Positions 9,010 through 22,172 are shown, numbered from the stretch's first letter. The stretch: 64,000 nucleotides of DNA from Ectobius pallidus (GCA_964059195.1 CAXKWD010000001.1:120771751-120835750), one strand, 5' to 3'. Program-made: numbers and translations. Notes: generated by a model from the letters alone, not told the origin.

Positions 9010-11940
9010 AAATCCACCCAGAATTCGAAGAAGGCTAACCCCTTTGAAAAAGTTGAAAAATCCACCCAGAATTCGATGAAGGCTAACCCTTTTGAAAAAG
9101 TTGAAAAATCAACCCAGAATTCGAAGAAGGCTAACCCCTTTGAAAAAGTTGAAAAATCCACCCAGAATTCAGAGAAGGCTAACCCCTTTGAAAAAGTTGA
9201 AAAATCCACTCAGAATTCGAAGAAGGCTAACCCCTTTGAAAAAGTTGAAAATCCACCCAGAATTCGAAGAAGGCTAACCCCTTTGAAAAAGTTGAAAAAT
9301 CCTCCCAGAATTCGAAGAAGGCTAACCCCTTTGAAAAAGTTGAAAAATCCACCCAGAATTCGAAGAAGCTAACCCCTTTGAAAAAGTTGAAAAATCCACC
9401 CAGAATTTGATGAAGGCTAACCCCTTTGAAAAAGTTGAAAAATCCACCCAGAATTCGAAGAAGGCTAACCCCTTTGAAAAAGTTGAAAAATCCACCCAGA
9501 ATTCGAAGAAGGCTAACCCCTTTGAAAAAGTTGAAAAATCCACTAAGAATTCGATGAAGGCTAACCCCTTTGAAAAAATTGAAAAATCCACCCAGAATTC
9601 GATGAAGGCTAACCCCTTTGAAAAAGTTGAAAAATCCACCCAGAATACGAAGAAGGCTAACCCCTTTGAAAAAGTTGAAAAATCCACCCAGAATTCGATG
9701 AAGGCTAACCCCTTTGAAAAAGTTGAAAACTCCACCCAGAATTCGAAGAAGGCTAACCCCTTTGAAAAAGTTGAAAAATCCACCCAGAATTCGAAGAAGG
9801 CTAACCCCTTTGAAAAAGTTGAAAAATCCACCCAGAATTCGGTGAAGGCTAACCCTTTTGAAAAAGTTGAAAAATCAACCCAGAATTCGAAGAAGGCTAA
9901 CCCCTTTGAAAAAGTTCAAAAATCCACCCAGAATTCGAAGGCTAACCCCTTTGAAAAAGTTGAAAAATCCTCCCAGAATTCGAAGAAGGCTAACCCCTTT
10001 GAAAAAGTTGAAAAATCCACCCAGAATTTGATGAAAGCTAACCCCTTTGAAAAAGTTGAAAAATCCACCCAGAATTCGAAGAAGGCTAACCCCTTTGAAA
10101 AAGTTGAAAAATCCACCCAGAATTCGAAGAAGGCTAACCCCTTTGAAAAAGTTGAAAAATCCACCCAGAATTCGATGAAGGCTAACCCCTTTGAAAAAAT
10201 TGAAAAATCCACCCAGAATTCGATGAAGGCTAACCCCTTTGAAAAAGTTGAAAAATCCACCCAGAATACGAAGAAGGCTAACCCCTTTGAAAAAGTTGAA
10301 AAATCCACCCAGAATTCGAAGAAGGCTAACCCCTTTGAAAAAGTTGAAAAATCCACCCAGAATTCGATGAAGGATAACCCCTTTGAAAAAGTTGAAAAAT
10401 CCACCCAGAATACGAAGAAGGCTAACCCCTTTGAAAAAGTTGAAAAATCCACCCAGAATTCGAAGAAGGCTAACCCCTTTGAAAAAGTTGAAAAATCCAC
10501 CCAGAATTCGATGAAGGCTAACCCCTTTGAAAAAGTTGAAAAATCAACCCAGAATTCGAAGAAGGCTAACCCCTTTGAAAAAGTTGAAAAATCCACCCAG
10601 AATTCGAAGAAGGCTAACCCCTTTGAAAAAATTGAAAAATCCACCCAGAATTCGAAGAAGGCTAACCCCTTTGAAAAAGTTGAAAAATCCACCCAGAATT
10701 CGAAGAAGGCTAACCCCTTTGAAAAAGTTGAAAAATCCACCCAGAATTCGAAGAAGGCTAACCCCTTTGAAAAAGTTGAAAAATCCACCCAGAATTCGAT
10801 GAAGGCTAACCCTTTTGAAAAAGTTGAAAAATCCACCCAGTATTCGAAAAAGTCTAACCCCTTTGAAAAAGTTGAAAAATCCACCCAGTATTCGAAAAAG
10901 TCTAACCCCTTTGAAAAAGTTGAAAAATTCACCCAGAATTCGAAGAAGGCTAACCCCTTTGAAAAAGTTGAAAAATCCACCCAGAATTCGAAGAAGGCGA
11001 ACCCCTTTGAAAAAGTTGAAAAATCCACCCAGAATTCGATGAAGGCTAACCCCTTTGAAAAAGTTGAAAAATCCACCCAGAATTCGAAGAAGGCTAACCC
11101 CTTTGAAAAAGTTGAAAAATCCACCCAGAATTCGATGAAGGCTAACCCTTTTGAAAAAGCTGAAAAATCAACCCAGAATTCGAAGAAGGCTAACCCCTTT
11201 GAAAAAGTTGAAAAATCCACCCAGAATTCGAAGAAGGCTAACCCCTTTGAAAAAGTTGAAAAATCCACCCAGAATTGGATGAAGGCTAACCCCTTTGAAA
11301 AAGTTGAAAAATCCACCCAGAATTCGAAGAAGGCTAACCCCTTTGAAAAAGTTGAAAAATCCACCCAGAATTCGAAGAAGGCTAACCCCTTTGAAAAAGT
11401 TGAAAAATCCACCCAGAATTCGATGAAGGCTAACCCCTTTGAAAAAATTGAAAAATCCACCCAGAATTCGATGAAGGCTAACCCCTTTGAAAAAGTTGAA
11501 AAATCCACCCAGAATACGAAGAAGGCTAACCCCTTTGAAAAAGTTGAAAAATCCACCCAGAATTCGATGAAGGCTAACCCCTTTGAAAAAGTTGAAAAAT
11601 CCACCCAAAATTCGAAGAAGGCTAACCCCTTTGAAAAAGTTGAAAAATCCACCCAGAATTCGAAGAAGGCTAACCCCTTTGAAAAAGTTGAAAAATCCAC
11701 CCAGAATTCGAAGAAGGCTAACCCCTTTGAAAAAGTTGAAAAATCCACCCAGAATTCGAAGAAGGCTAACCCCTTTGAAAAAGTTGAAAAATCCACCCAG
11801 AATTCGATGAAGGCTAACCCTTTTGAAAAAGTTAAAAAATCAACCCAGAATTCGATGAAGGCTAACCCCTTTGAAAAAGTTGAAAAATCCACCCAGAATT
11901 CGAAGAAGGCTAATCCCTTTGAAAAAGTTGAAAAATCCAC
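9010..11940. repeat. Third copy of window start joined to first copy of the 4292-bp unit's left half
   Basis: Bases 9010-9869 correspond to 1-860 at offset 9009, including the single-G loss at 9368 (359). From 9407 to about 11.6 kb the series of variants also matches 23302 to about 25.6 kb: offset 13895 at first, then 13943 after the later copy gains one 48-bp monomer. Diagnostic variants are AAGGATAAC near 10372, a doubled TATTCGAAAAAGTCT near 10841 and 10889, and AATTGGATG near 11275. The block is therefore a mosaic of two lineages that are adjacent here and reused in the later arrays. Confidence 0.8.
9916..11940 (-). other. Long antisense open frame, shadow of the repeat
   Basis: On the minus strand about 674 codons are open, reading FSTFSKGLAFFEFWVD over and over. 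It overlaps fully with an open plus-strand frame (9407-11965). In this antisense frame the common ACC-to-ACT change, silent in the plus frame, becomes a TGA, so the frame breaks wherever that variant is present. Long frames on both strands at once are the expected result of a stop-poor 48-bp period. Confidence 0.85.
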
Positions 11941-13731
11941 CCAGAATTCGATGAAGGCTAACTAACCCCTTTGAAAAAGTTGAAAAATCCACCCAGAATT
12001 CGAAGAAGGCTAACCCCTTTGAAAAAGTTGAAAAATCCACCCAGAATTCGAAGAAGGCTAACCCCTTTGAAAAAGTTGAGAAATCCACCCAGAATTCGAA
12101 GAAGGCTAACCCCTTCGAAAAAGTTGAAAAATCTACCCAGAATTCAGAGAAGGCTAACCCCTTTGAAAAAGTTGAAAAATCCACCCAGGCTAACCCCTTT
12201 GAAAAAGTTGAAAAATCCACCCAGAATTCGAAGAAGGCTAACCCTTTTGAAAAAGTTGAAAAATCCACCCAGAATTCGATGAAGGCTAACCCCTTTGAGA
12301 AAGTTGAAAAATCCACCCAGAATACGAAGAAGGCTAACCCCTTTGAAAAAGTTGAAAAATCCACCCAGAATTCGAAGAAGGCTAACCCCTTTGAAAAAGT
12401 TGAAAAATCCACCCAGAATTCGATGAAGGCTAACCCCTTTGAAAAAGTTGAAAAATCCACCCAGAATTCGAAGAAGGCTAACCCCTTTGAAAAAGTTGAA
12501 AAATCCACCCAGAATTCGAAGAAGGCTAACCCCTTTGAAAAAGTTGAAAAATCCACCCAGAATTCGAAGAAGGCTAACCCCTTTGAAAAAGTTGAAAAAT
12601 CCACCCAGAATTCGAAGAAGGCTAACCCCTTTGAAAAAGTTGAAAAATCCACCCAGAATTCGATGAAGGCTAACCCTTTTGAAAAAGTTGAAAAATCAAC
12701 CCAGAATTCGAAGAAGGCTAACCCCTTTGAAAAAGTTGAAAAATCCACCCAGAATTCGAAGGCTAACCCCTTTGAAAAAGTTGAAAAATCCACCCAGAAT
12801 TCGAAGAAGGCTAACCCCTTTGAAAAAGTTGAAAAATCCACCCAGAATTTGATGAAGGCTAACCCCTTTGAAAAAGTTGAAAAATCCACCCAGAATTCGA
12901 AGAAGGCTAACCCCTTTGAAAAAGTTGAAAAATCCACCCAGAATTCGAAGAAGGCTAACCCCTTTGAAAAAGTTGAAAAATCCACCCAGAATTCGATGAA
13001 GGCTAACCCCTTTGAAAAAGTTGAAAAATCCACCCAGAATACGAAGAAGGCTAACCCCTTTGAAAAAGTTGAAAAATCCACCCAGAATTCGAAGAAGGCT
13101 AACCCCTTTGAAAAAGTTGAAAAATCCACCCAGAATTCGATGAAGGCTAACCCCTTTGAAAAAGTTGAAAAATCCACCCAGAATTCGAAGAAGGCTAACC
13201 CCTTTGAAAAAATTGAAAAATCCACCCAGAATTCGAAGAAGGCTAACCCCTTTGAAAAAGTTGAAAAATCCACCCAGAATTCGAAGAAGGCTAACCCCTT
13301 TGAAAAAGTTGAAAAATCCACCCAGAATTCGATGAAGGCTAACCCTTTTGAAAAAGTTGAAAAATCCACCCAGTATTCGAAGAAGGCTAACCCCTTTGAA
13401 AAAGTTGAATAATTCACCCAGAATTCGAAGAAGGCTAACCCCTTTGAAAAAGTTGAAAAATCCACCCAGAATTCGATGAAGGATAACCCTTTTGGAAAAG
13501 TTGAAAAATCCACCCAGAATTCGAAGAAGGCTAACCCCTTTGAAAAAGTTGAAAAATCCACCCAGAATTCGATGAAGGCTAACCCCTTTGAAAAAGTTGA
13601 AAAATCCACCCAGTATTCGAAGAAGGCTAACCCCTTTGAAAAAGTTGAAAAATCCACCCAGAATTCGATGAAGGCTAACCCCTTTGAAAAAGTTGAAAAA
13701 TCCACCCAGAATTCGATGAAGGCTAACCCCT
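11941..13731. repeat. Mosaic satellite segment with TAAC insertion and 12-bp deletion
   Basis: The segment opens with a duplicated TAAC (11959-11966). It includes a monomer lacking 12 bp, where CCACCCAG runs straight into GCTAAC (12181-12193). Bases from about 12.44 to 13.3 kb correspond to 54.07-54.9 kb (offset 41627) and 55.45-56.25 kb (offset 43015). A TAA at 13410-13412 interrupts the KANPFEKVE frame, in a sequence context (GTTGAATAATTC) different from the other TAA copies. Nothing other than monomers is present. Confidence 0.8.
11959..11966. other. TAAC duplication marker (4-bp insertion), three copies
   Basis: GGCTAACTAACCCC has one extra TAAC. Copies are at 11959, 13772 and 56834. The affected position is the same as in the TAAC-loss marker, so this point gains and loses the same 4 bp. 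Confidence 0.9.
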
Positions 13732-16700
13732 TTGAAAAAGTTGAAAAATCCACCCAGAATTCGAAGAAGGCTAACTAACCCCTTTGAAAAAGTTGAAAAA
13801 TCCACCCAGAATTCGAAGAAGGCTAACCCCTTTGAAAAAGTTGAAAAATCCACCCACTATTCGATGAAGGCTAACCCCTTTGAAAAAGTTGAAAAATCCA
13901 CCCAGAATTCGAAGAAGGCTAACCCCTTTGAAAAAGTTGAAAAATCCACCCAGAATTCGATGAAGGCTAACCCCTTTGAAAAAGTTGAAAAATCCACCCA
14001 GTATTCGAAGAAGGCTAACCCCTTTGAAAAATCCACCCAGAATTCGAAGAAGGCTAACCCCTTTGAAAAAGTTGAAAAATCCACCCAGAATTCGAAGAAG
14101 GCTAACCCCTTTGAAAAAGTTGAAAAATCCACCCAGAATACGAAGAAGGCTAACCCCTTTGAAAAAGTTGAAAAATCCACCCAGAATTCGAAGAAGGCTA
14201 ACCCCTTTGAAAAAGTTGAAAAATCCACCCAGAATTCGATGAAGGCTAACCCCTTTGAAAAAGTTGAAAAATCCACCCAGAATTCGAAGAAGGCTAACCC
14301 CTTTGAAAAAGTTGAAAAATCCACCCAGAATTCGAAGAAGGCTAACCCCTTTGAAAAAGTTGAAAAATCCACCCAGAATTCGAAGAAGGCTAACCCCTTT
14401 GAAAAAGTTGAAAAATCCACCCAGAATTCGAAGAAGGCTAACCCCTTTGAAAAAGTTGAAAAATCCACCCAGAATTCGCAGAAGGCTAACCCCTTTGAAA
14501 AAGTTGAAAAATCCACCCAGAATTCGAAGAAGGCTAACCCCTTTGAAAAAATTGAAAAATCCACCCAGAATTCGAAGAAGGCTAACCCCTTTGAAAAAGT
14601 TGAAAAATTCACCCAGAATTCGAAGAAGGCTAACCCCTTTGAAAAAGTTGAAAAATCCACCCAGAATTCGAAGAAGGCTAACCCCTTTGAAAAAGTTGAA
14701 AAATCCACCCAGAATTCGAAGAAGGCTAACCCCTTTGAAAAAGTTGAAAAATCCACCCAGAATTCGATGAAGGCTAACCCTTTTGAAAAAGTTGAAAAAT
14801 CCACCCAGTATTCGAAAATGTCTAACCCCTTTGAAAAAGTTGAAAAATTCACCCAGAATTCGAAGAAGGCTAACCCCTTTGAAAAAGTTGAAAATTCCAC
14901 CCAGAATTCGAAGAAGGCTAACCCCTTTGAAAAAGTTGAAAAATCCACCCAAAATTCGATGAAGGCTAACCCCTTTGAAAAAGTTGAAAAATCCACCCAG
15001 AATTCGAAGAAGGCTAACCCCTTTGAAAAAGTTGAAAAATCCACCCAGAATTCGATGAAGGCTAACCCTTTTGAAAAAGCTGAAAAATCAACCCAGAATT
15101 CGAAGAAGGCTAACCCCTTTGAAAAAGTTGAAAATCCACCCAGAATTCGAAGAAGGCTAACCCCTTTGAAAAAGTTGAAAAATCCACCCAGAATTTGATG
15201 AAGGCTAACCCCTTTGAAAAAGTTGAAAAATCCACCCAGAATTCGAAGAAGGCTAACCCCTTTGAAAAAGTTGAAAAATCCACCCAGAATTCGAAGAAGG
15301 CTAACCCCTTTGAAAAAGTTGAAAAATCCACCCAGAATTCGATGAAGGCTAACCCCTTTGAAAAAATTGAAAAATCAACCCAGAATTCGATGAAGGCTAA
15401 CCCCTTTGAAAAAGTTGAAAAATCCACCCAGAATACGAAGAAGGCTAACCCCTTTGAAAAAGTTGAAAAATCCACCCAGAATTCGATGAAGGCTAACCCC
15501 TTTGAAAAAGTTGAAAAATCCACCCAGAATTCGAAGAAGGCTAACCCCTTTGAAAAAGTTGAAAAATCCACCCAGAATTCGAAGAAGGCTAACCCCTTTG
15601 AAAAAGTTGAAAAATCCACCCAGAATTCGAAGAAGGCTAACCCCTTTGAAAAAGTTGAAAAATCCACCCAGAATTCGAAGAAGGCTAACCCCTTTGAAAA
15701 AGTTGAAAAATCCACCCAGAATTCGAAGAAGGCTAACCCCTTTGAAAAAGTTGAAAAATCCACCTAGAATTCGATGAAGGCTAACCCTTTTGAAAAAGTT
15801 GAAAAATCAACCCAGAATTCGAAGAAGGCTAACCCCTTTGAAAAAGTTCAAAAATCCACCCAGAATTCGAAGGCTAACCCCTTTGAAAAAGTTGAAAAAT
15901 CCACCCAGAATTCGAAGAAGGCTAACCCCTTTGAAAAAGTTGAAAAATCCACCCAGAATTCGAAGAAAGCTAACCCCTTTGAAAAAGTTGAAAAATCCAC
16001 CCAGAATTCGAAGAAGGCTAACCCCTTTGAAAAAGTTGAAAAATCCACCCAGAATTCGAAGAAGGCTAACCCCTTTGAAAAAGTTGAAAAATCCACCCAG
16101 AATTCGATGAAGGCTAACCCCTTTGAAAAAATTGAAAAATCCACCCAGAATTCGATGAAGGCTAACCCCTTTGAAAAAGTTGAAAAATCCACCCAGAATA
16201 CGAAGAAGGCTAACCCCTTTGAAAAAGTTGAAAAATCCAGCCAGAATTCGAAGAAGGCTAACCCCTTTGAAAAAGTTGAAAAATCCACCCAGAATTCGAA
16301 GAAGGCTAACCCCTTTGAAAAAGTTGAAAAATCCACCCAGAATTCGAAGAAGGCTAACTCCTTTGAAAAAGTTGAAAAATCCACCCAGAATTCGCAGAAG
16401 GCTAACCCCTTTGAAAAAGTTGAAAAATCCACCCAGAATTCGAAGAAGGCTAACCCCTTTGAAAAAGTTGAAAAATCCACCCAGGCTAACCCCTTTGAAA
16501 AAGTTGAAAAATCCACCCAGAATTCGATGAAGGCTAACCCTTTTGAAAAAGTTGAAAAATCCACCCAGTATTCGAAGAAGGCTAACCCCTTTGAAAAAGT
16601 TGAAAAATTCACCCAGAATTCGAAGAAGGCTAACCCCTTTGAAAAAGTTGAAAAATCCACCCAGATTTCGAAGAAGGCTAACCCCTTTGAAAAAGTTGAA

Positions 16701-17760
16701 AAATCCACCCAGAATTCGAAGGCTAACCCCTTTGAAAAAGTTGAAAAATCCACCCAGAATTCGAAGAAGGCTAACCCCTTTGAAAAAGTTGAAAAATCCA
16801 CTCAGAATTCGAAGAAGGCTAACCCCTTTGAAAAAGTTGAAAAATCCACCCAGAATTCGATGAAGCCTAACCCCTTTGAAAAAGTTGAAAAATCCACCCA
16901 GAATTCGATGAAGGCTAACCCCTTTGAAAAAGTTGAAAAATCCACCCAGTATTCGAAGAAGGCTAACCCCTTTGAAAAATCCACCCAGAATTCGAAGAAG
17001 GCTAACCCCTTTGAAAAAGTTGAAAAATCCACCCAGAATTCGAAGAAGGCTAACCCCTTTGAAAAAGTTGAAAAATCCACCCAGAATACGAAGAAGGCTA
17101 ACCCCTTTGAAAAAGTTGAAAAATCCACCCAGAATTCGAAGAAGGCTAACCCCTTTGAAAAAGTTGAAAAATCCACCCAGAATTCGATGAAGGCTAACCC
17201 CTTTGAAAAAGTTGAAAAATTCACCCAGAATTCGAAGAAGGCTAACCCCTTTGAAAAAGTTGAAAAATCCACCCAGAATTCGAAGAAGGCTAACCCCTTT
17301 GAAAAAGTTGAAAAATCCACCCAGAATTCGAAGAAGGCTAACCCCTTTGAAAAAGTTGAAAAATCCACCCAGAATTCGAAGAAGGCTAACCCCTTTGAAA
17401 AAGTTGAAAAATCCACCCAGAATTCGCAGAAGGCTAACCCCTTTGAAAAAGTTGAAAAATCCACCCAGAATTCGAAGAAGGCTAACCCCTTTGAAAAAAT
17501 TGAAAAATCCACCCAGAATTCGAAGAAGGCTAACCCCTTTGAAAAAGTTGAAAAATTCACCCAGAATTCGAAGGAGGCTAGCCCCTTTGAAAAAGTTGAA
17601 AAATCCACCCAGAATTCGAAGAAGGCTAACCCCTTTGAAAAAGTTGAAAAATCCACCCAGAATTCGAAGAAGGCTAACCCCTTTGAAAAAGTTGAAAAAT
17701 CCACCCAGAATTCGATGAAGGCTAACCCTTTTGAAAAAGTTGAAAAATCCACCCAGTATT
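13732..17760. repeat. Pair of HOR copies 2948 bp apart
   Basis: Bases 13976-14770 correspond to 16924-17718 at offset 2948. Both carry the 9-bp loss (TTTGAAAAATCC at 14023 and 16971) and a TCGCAG variant (near 14477 and 17425). The step equals 62 monomers minus 28 bp. The indels between the anchors (9-bp loss, one single-A loss near 15130, 3-bp losses near 15868 and 16720, 12-bp loss near 16485) sum to 28. The same block recurs at about 26.2, 31.3 and 35.6 kb inside the 4292-bp units. Confidence 0.82.
14023..14036. other. 9-bp loss across the double A-tract, five copies
   Basis: TTTGAAAAAGTTGAAAAATCC is reduced so that TTTGAAAAATCC remains, leaving one A-tract. Copies are at 14023, 16971, 26240, 31385 and 35629. 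The lost 9 bp equals the spacing between the two GAAAAA direct repeats. Confidence 0.9.
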
Positions 17761-20237
17761 CGAAAAAGTCTAACCCCTTTGAAAAAGTTGAAAAATTCAC
17801 CCAGAATTCGAAGAAGGCTAACCCCTTTGAAAAAGTTGAAAAATCCACCCAGAATTCGAAGAAGGCTAACCCCTTTGAAAAAGTTGAAAAATCCACCCAG
17901 AATTCGATGAAGGCTAACCCCTTTGAAAAAGTTGAAAAATCCACCCAGAATTCGAAGAAGGCTAACCCCTTTGAAAAAGTTGAAAAATCCACCCAGAATT
18001 CGATGAAGGCTAACCCTTTTGAAAAAGCTGAAAAATCAACCCAGAATTCGAAGAAGGCTAACCCCTTTGAAAAAGTTGAAAAATCCACCCAGAATTCGAA
18101 GAAGGCTAACCCCTTTGAAAAAGTTGAAAAATCCACCCAGAATTCGAAGAAGGCTAACCCCTTTGAAAAAGTTGAAAAATCCACCCAGAATTCGAAGAAG
18201 GCTAACCCCTTTGAAAAAGTTGAAAAATCCACCCAGAATTCAGAGAAGGCTAACCCCTTTGAAAAAGTTGAAAAATCCACCCAGAATTCGAAGAAGGCTA
18301 ACCCCTTTGAAAAAGTTGAAAAATCCACCCAGAATTCGAAGAAGGCTAACCCCTTTGAAAAAGTTGAAAAATCCACCCAGAATACGAAGAAGGCTAACCC
18401 CTTTGAAAAAGTTGAAAAATCCACCCAGAATTCGATGAAGGCTAACCCCTTTGAAAAAGTTGAAAAATCCACTCAGAATTCGAAGAAGGCTAACCCCTTT
18501 GAAAAAGTTGAAAAATCCACCCAGAATTCGAAGAAGGCTAACCCCTTTGAAAAAGTTGAAAAATCCACCCAGAATTCGAAGAAGGCTAACCCCTTTGAAA
18601 AAGTTGAAAAATCCACCCAGAATTCGAAGAAGGCTAACCCCTTTGAAAAAGTTGAAAAATCAACCCAGAATTCGAAGAAGGCTAACCCCTTTGAAAAAGT
18701 TGAAAAATCCACCCAGAATTCGATGAAGGCTAACCCTTTTGAAAAAGTTGAAAAATCAACCCAGAATTCGAAGAAGGCTAACCCCTTTGAAAAAGTTCAA
18801 AAATCCACCCAGAATTCGAAGGCTAACCCCTTTGAAAAAGTTGAAAAATCCACCCAGAATTCGAAGAAGGCTAACCCCTTTGAAAAAGTTGAAAAATCCA
18901 CCCAGAATTTGATGAAAGCTAACCCCTTTGAAAAAGTTGAAAAATCCACCCAGAATTCGAAGAAGGCTAACCCCTTTGAAAAAGTTGAAAAATCCACCCA
19001 GAATTCGAAGAAGGCTAACCCCTTTGAAAAAGTTGAAAAATCCACCCAGAATTCAGAGAAGGCTAACCCCTTTGAAAAAGTTGAAAAATCCACCCAGAAT
19101 TCGAAGAAGGCTAACCCCTTTGAAAAAGTTGAAAAATCCACCCAGAATTCGAAGAAGGCTAACCCCTTTGAAAAAGTTGAAAAATCCACCCAGAATACGA
19201 AGAAGGCTAACCCCTTTGAAAAAGTTGAAAAATCCACCCAGAATTCGATGAAGGCTAACCCCTTTGAAAAAGTTGAAAAATCCACTCAGAATTCGAAGAA
19301 GGCTAACCCCTTTGAAAAAGTTGAAAAATCCACCCAGAATTCGAAGAAGGCTAACCCCTTTGAAAAAGTTGAAAAATCCACCCAGAATTCGAAGAAGGCT
19401 AACCCCTTTGAAAAAGTTGAAAAATCCACCCAGAATTCGAAGAAGGCTAACCCCTTTGAAAAAGTTGAAAAATCAACCCAGAATTCGAAGAAGGCTAACC
19501 CCTTTGAAAAAGTTGAAAAATCCACCCAGAATTCGATGAAGGCTAACCCTTTTGAAAAAGTTGAAAAATCAACCCAGAATTCGAAGAAGGCTAACCCCTT
19601 TGAAAAAGTTCAAAAATCCACCCAGAATTCGAAGGCTAACCCCTTTGAAAAAGTTGAAAAATCCACCCAGAATTCGAAGAAGGCTAACCCCTTTGAAAAA
19701 GTTGAAAAATCCACCCAGAATTTGATGAAAGCTAACCCCTTTGAAAAAGTTGAAAAATCCACCCAGAATTCGAAGAAGGCTAACCCCTTTGAAAAAGTTG
19801 AAAAATCCACCCAGAATTCGAAGAAGGCTAACCCCTTTGAAAAAGTTGAAAAATCCACCCAGAATTCGATGAAGGCTAACCCCTTTGAAAAAATTGAAAA
19901 ATCCACCCAGAATTCCATGAAGGCTAACCCCTTTGAAAAAGTTGAAAAATCCACCCAGAATACGAAGAAGGCTAACCCCTTTGAAAAAGTTGAAAAATCC
20001 ACCCAGAATTCGAAGAAGGCTAACCCCTTTGAAAAAGTTGAAAAATCCACCCAGAATTCGATGAAGGCTAACCCCTTTGAGAAAGTTGAAAAATCCACCC
20101 AGAATACGAAGAAGGCTAACCCCTTTGAAAAAGTTGAAAAATCCACCCAGAATTCGAAGAAGGCTAACCCCTTTGAAAAAGTTGAAAAATCGACCCAGAA
20201 TTCGATGAAGGCTAACCCCTTTGAAAAAGTTGAATAA
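15774..20237 (+). other. Second-longest open frame (about 1,487 codons), not called as a gene
   Basis: The frame starts at an ATG created by the common AAG-to-ATG variant, directly after a TAG (15765-15767) in the same frame, and ends at the TAA at 20235-20237. Every residue belongs to the 16-residue repeat KSTQNSKKANPFEKVE with scattered changes. All its indels happen to be multiples of three (AAG losses, a 12-bp loss, a 9-bp loss), which keeps it open. There is no unique N- or C-terminus and nothing around it but more satellite. A real repetitive protein cannot be excluded without transcript evidence, but nothing favours it. Confidence 0.75.
18241..19866. repeat. 813-bp tandem duplication
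   Basis: The stretch 18241-19053 is repeated at 19054-19866. Matching markers are TTCAGAG (18241 and 19054), GTTCAAAAA (near 18798 and 19611), the AAG loss (near 18817 and 19630) and TTTGATGAAAGCT (near 18909 and 19722). The step is 17 monomers minus the 3-bp loss it carries. The copy ends where TTCAGAG would be expected but TTCGATG is found. Confidence 0.85.
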
Positions 20238-20987
20238 TCCACCCAGAATTCGAAGAAGGCTAACCCCTTTGAAAAAGTTGAAAAATCCACCCAGAATTCG
20301 AAGAAAGCTAACCCCTTTGAAAAAGTTGAAAAACCCACCCAGAATTCGAAGAAGGCTAACCCCTTTGAAAAAGTTGAAAAATCCACCCAGAATACGAAGA
20401 AGGCTAACCCCTTTGAAAAAGTTGAAAAATCCACCCAGAATTCGAAGAAGGCTAACCCCTTTGAAAAAGTTGAAAATCCACCCAGAATTCGAAGAAGGCT
20501 AACCCCTTTGAAAAAGTTGAAAAATCCTCCCAGAATTCGAAGAAGGCTAACCCCTTTGAAAAAGTTGAAAAATCCACCCAGAATTCGAAGAAGGCTAACC
20601 CCTTTGAAAAAGTTGAAAAATCCACCCAGAATTCGATGAAGGCTAACCCCTTTGAAAAAATTGAAAAATCCACCCAGAATTCGATGAAGGCTAACCCCTT
20701 AGAAAAAGTTGAAAAATCCACCCAGAATACGAAGAAGGCTAACCCCTTTGAAAAAGTTGAAAAATCCACCCAGAATTCGAAGAAGGCTAACCCCTTTGAA
20801 AAAGTTGAAAAATCCACCCAGAATTCGAAGAAGGCTAACCCCTTTGAAAAAGTTAAAAACTCCACCCAGAATTCGAAGAAGGCTAACCCCTTTGAAAAAG
20901 TTGAAAAATCCACCCAGAATTCGAAGAAGGCTAACCCCTTTGAAAAAGTTGAAAAATCCACCCAGAATTCGATGAAGGCTAACCCTT

Positions 20988-21785
20988 TTGAAAAAGTTGA
21001 AAAATCAACCCAGAATTCGAAGAAGGCTAACCCCTTTGAAAAAGTTCAAAAATCCACCCAGAATTCGAAGGCTAACCCCTTTGAAAAAGTTGAAAAATAC
21101 ACCCAGAATTCGAAGAAGGCTAACCCCTTTGAAAAAGTTGAAAAATCCACCCAGAATTCGAAGAAGGCTAACCCCTTTGAAAAAGTTGAAAAATCCACCC
21201 AGAATTCGATGAAGGCTAACCCCTTTGAAAAAATTGAAAAATCCACCCAGAATTCGATGAAGGCTAACCCCTTTGAAAAAGTTGAAAAATCCACCCAGAA
21301 TACGAAGAAGGCTAACCCCTTTGAAAAAGTTGAAAAATCCACCCAGAATTCGAAGAAGGCTAACCCCTTTGAAAAAGTTGAAAAATCCACCCAGAATTCG
21401 ATGAAGGCTAACCCCTTTGAAAAAGTTGAAAAATCCACCCAGAATACGAAGAAGGCTAACCCCTTTGAAAAAGTTGAAAAATCCACCCAGAATTCGAAGA
21501 AGGCTAACCCCTTTGAAAAAGTTGAAAAATCCACCCAGAATTCGATGAAGGCTAACACTTTTGAAAAAGTTGAAAAATCAACCCAGAATTCGAAGAAGGC
21601 TAACCCCTTTGAAAAAGTTCAAAAATCCACCCAGAATTCGAAGGCTAACCCCTTTGAAAAAGTTGAAAAATCCACCCAGAATTCGAAGAAGGCTAACCCC
21701 TTTGAAAAAGTTGAAAAATCCACCCAGAATTCGAAGAAGGCTAACCCCTTTGAAAAAGTTGAAAAATCCACCCAGAATTCGATGA
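20988..21785. repeat. 573-bp tandem duplication (proximal copy)
   Basis: Monomers at 20988-21212 repeat at 21561-21785, offset 573, which is 12 monomers minus the 3-bp AAG loss inside the unit. The shared series is a CCCTTTT variant or its neighbour, TCAACCC, GTTCAAAAA and CGAAGGCT. The second copy alone has AACACTTTT at its start. The whole pair is repeated at 40366-41163. Confidence 0.82.
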
Positions 21786-22172
21786 AGGCTAACCCCTTTG
21801 AAAAAATTGAAAAATCCACCCAGAATTCGATGAAGGCTAACCCCTTTGAAAAAGTTGAAAAATCCACCCAGAATTCGAAGAAGGCTAACCCCTTTGAAAA
21901 AGTTGAAAAATCCACCCAGAATTCGATGAAGGCTAACCCCTTTGAAAAAGTTGAAAAACCCACCCAGAATACGAAGAAGGCTAACCCCTTTGAAAAAGTT
22001 GAAAAATCCACCCAGAATTCGATGAAGGCTAACCCTTTTGAAAAAGTTGAAAAATCAACCCAGAATTCGAAGAAGGCTAACCCCTTTGAAAAAGTTGAAA
22101 AATCCACCCAGAATTCAGAGAAGGCTAACCCCTTTGAAAAAGTTGAAAAATCCACTCAGAATTCGAAGAAGG

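Noticed and set aside
12696..13853. Minus-strand frame reading FFNFFKGVSLLRILGG as a membrane-like protein
   Set aside because: Hydrophobic appearance comes from the T-rich complement of the A-rich repeat; another minus frame and two plus frames are open over the same bases.
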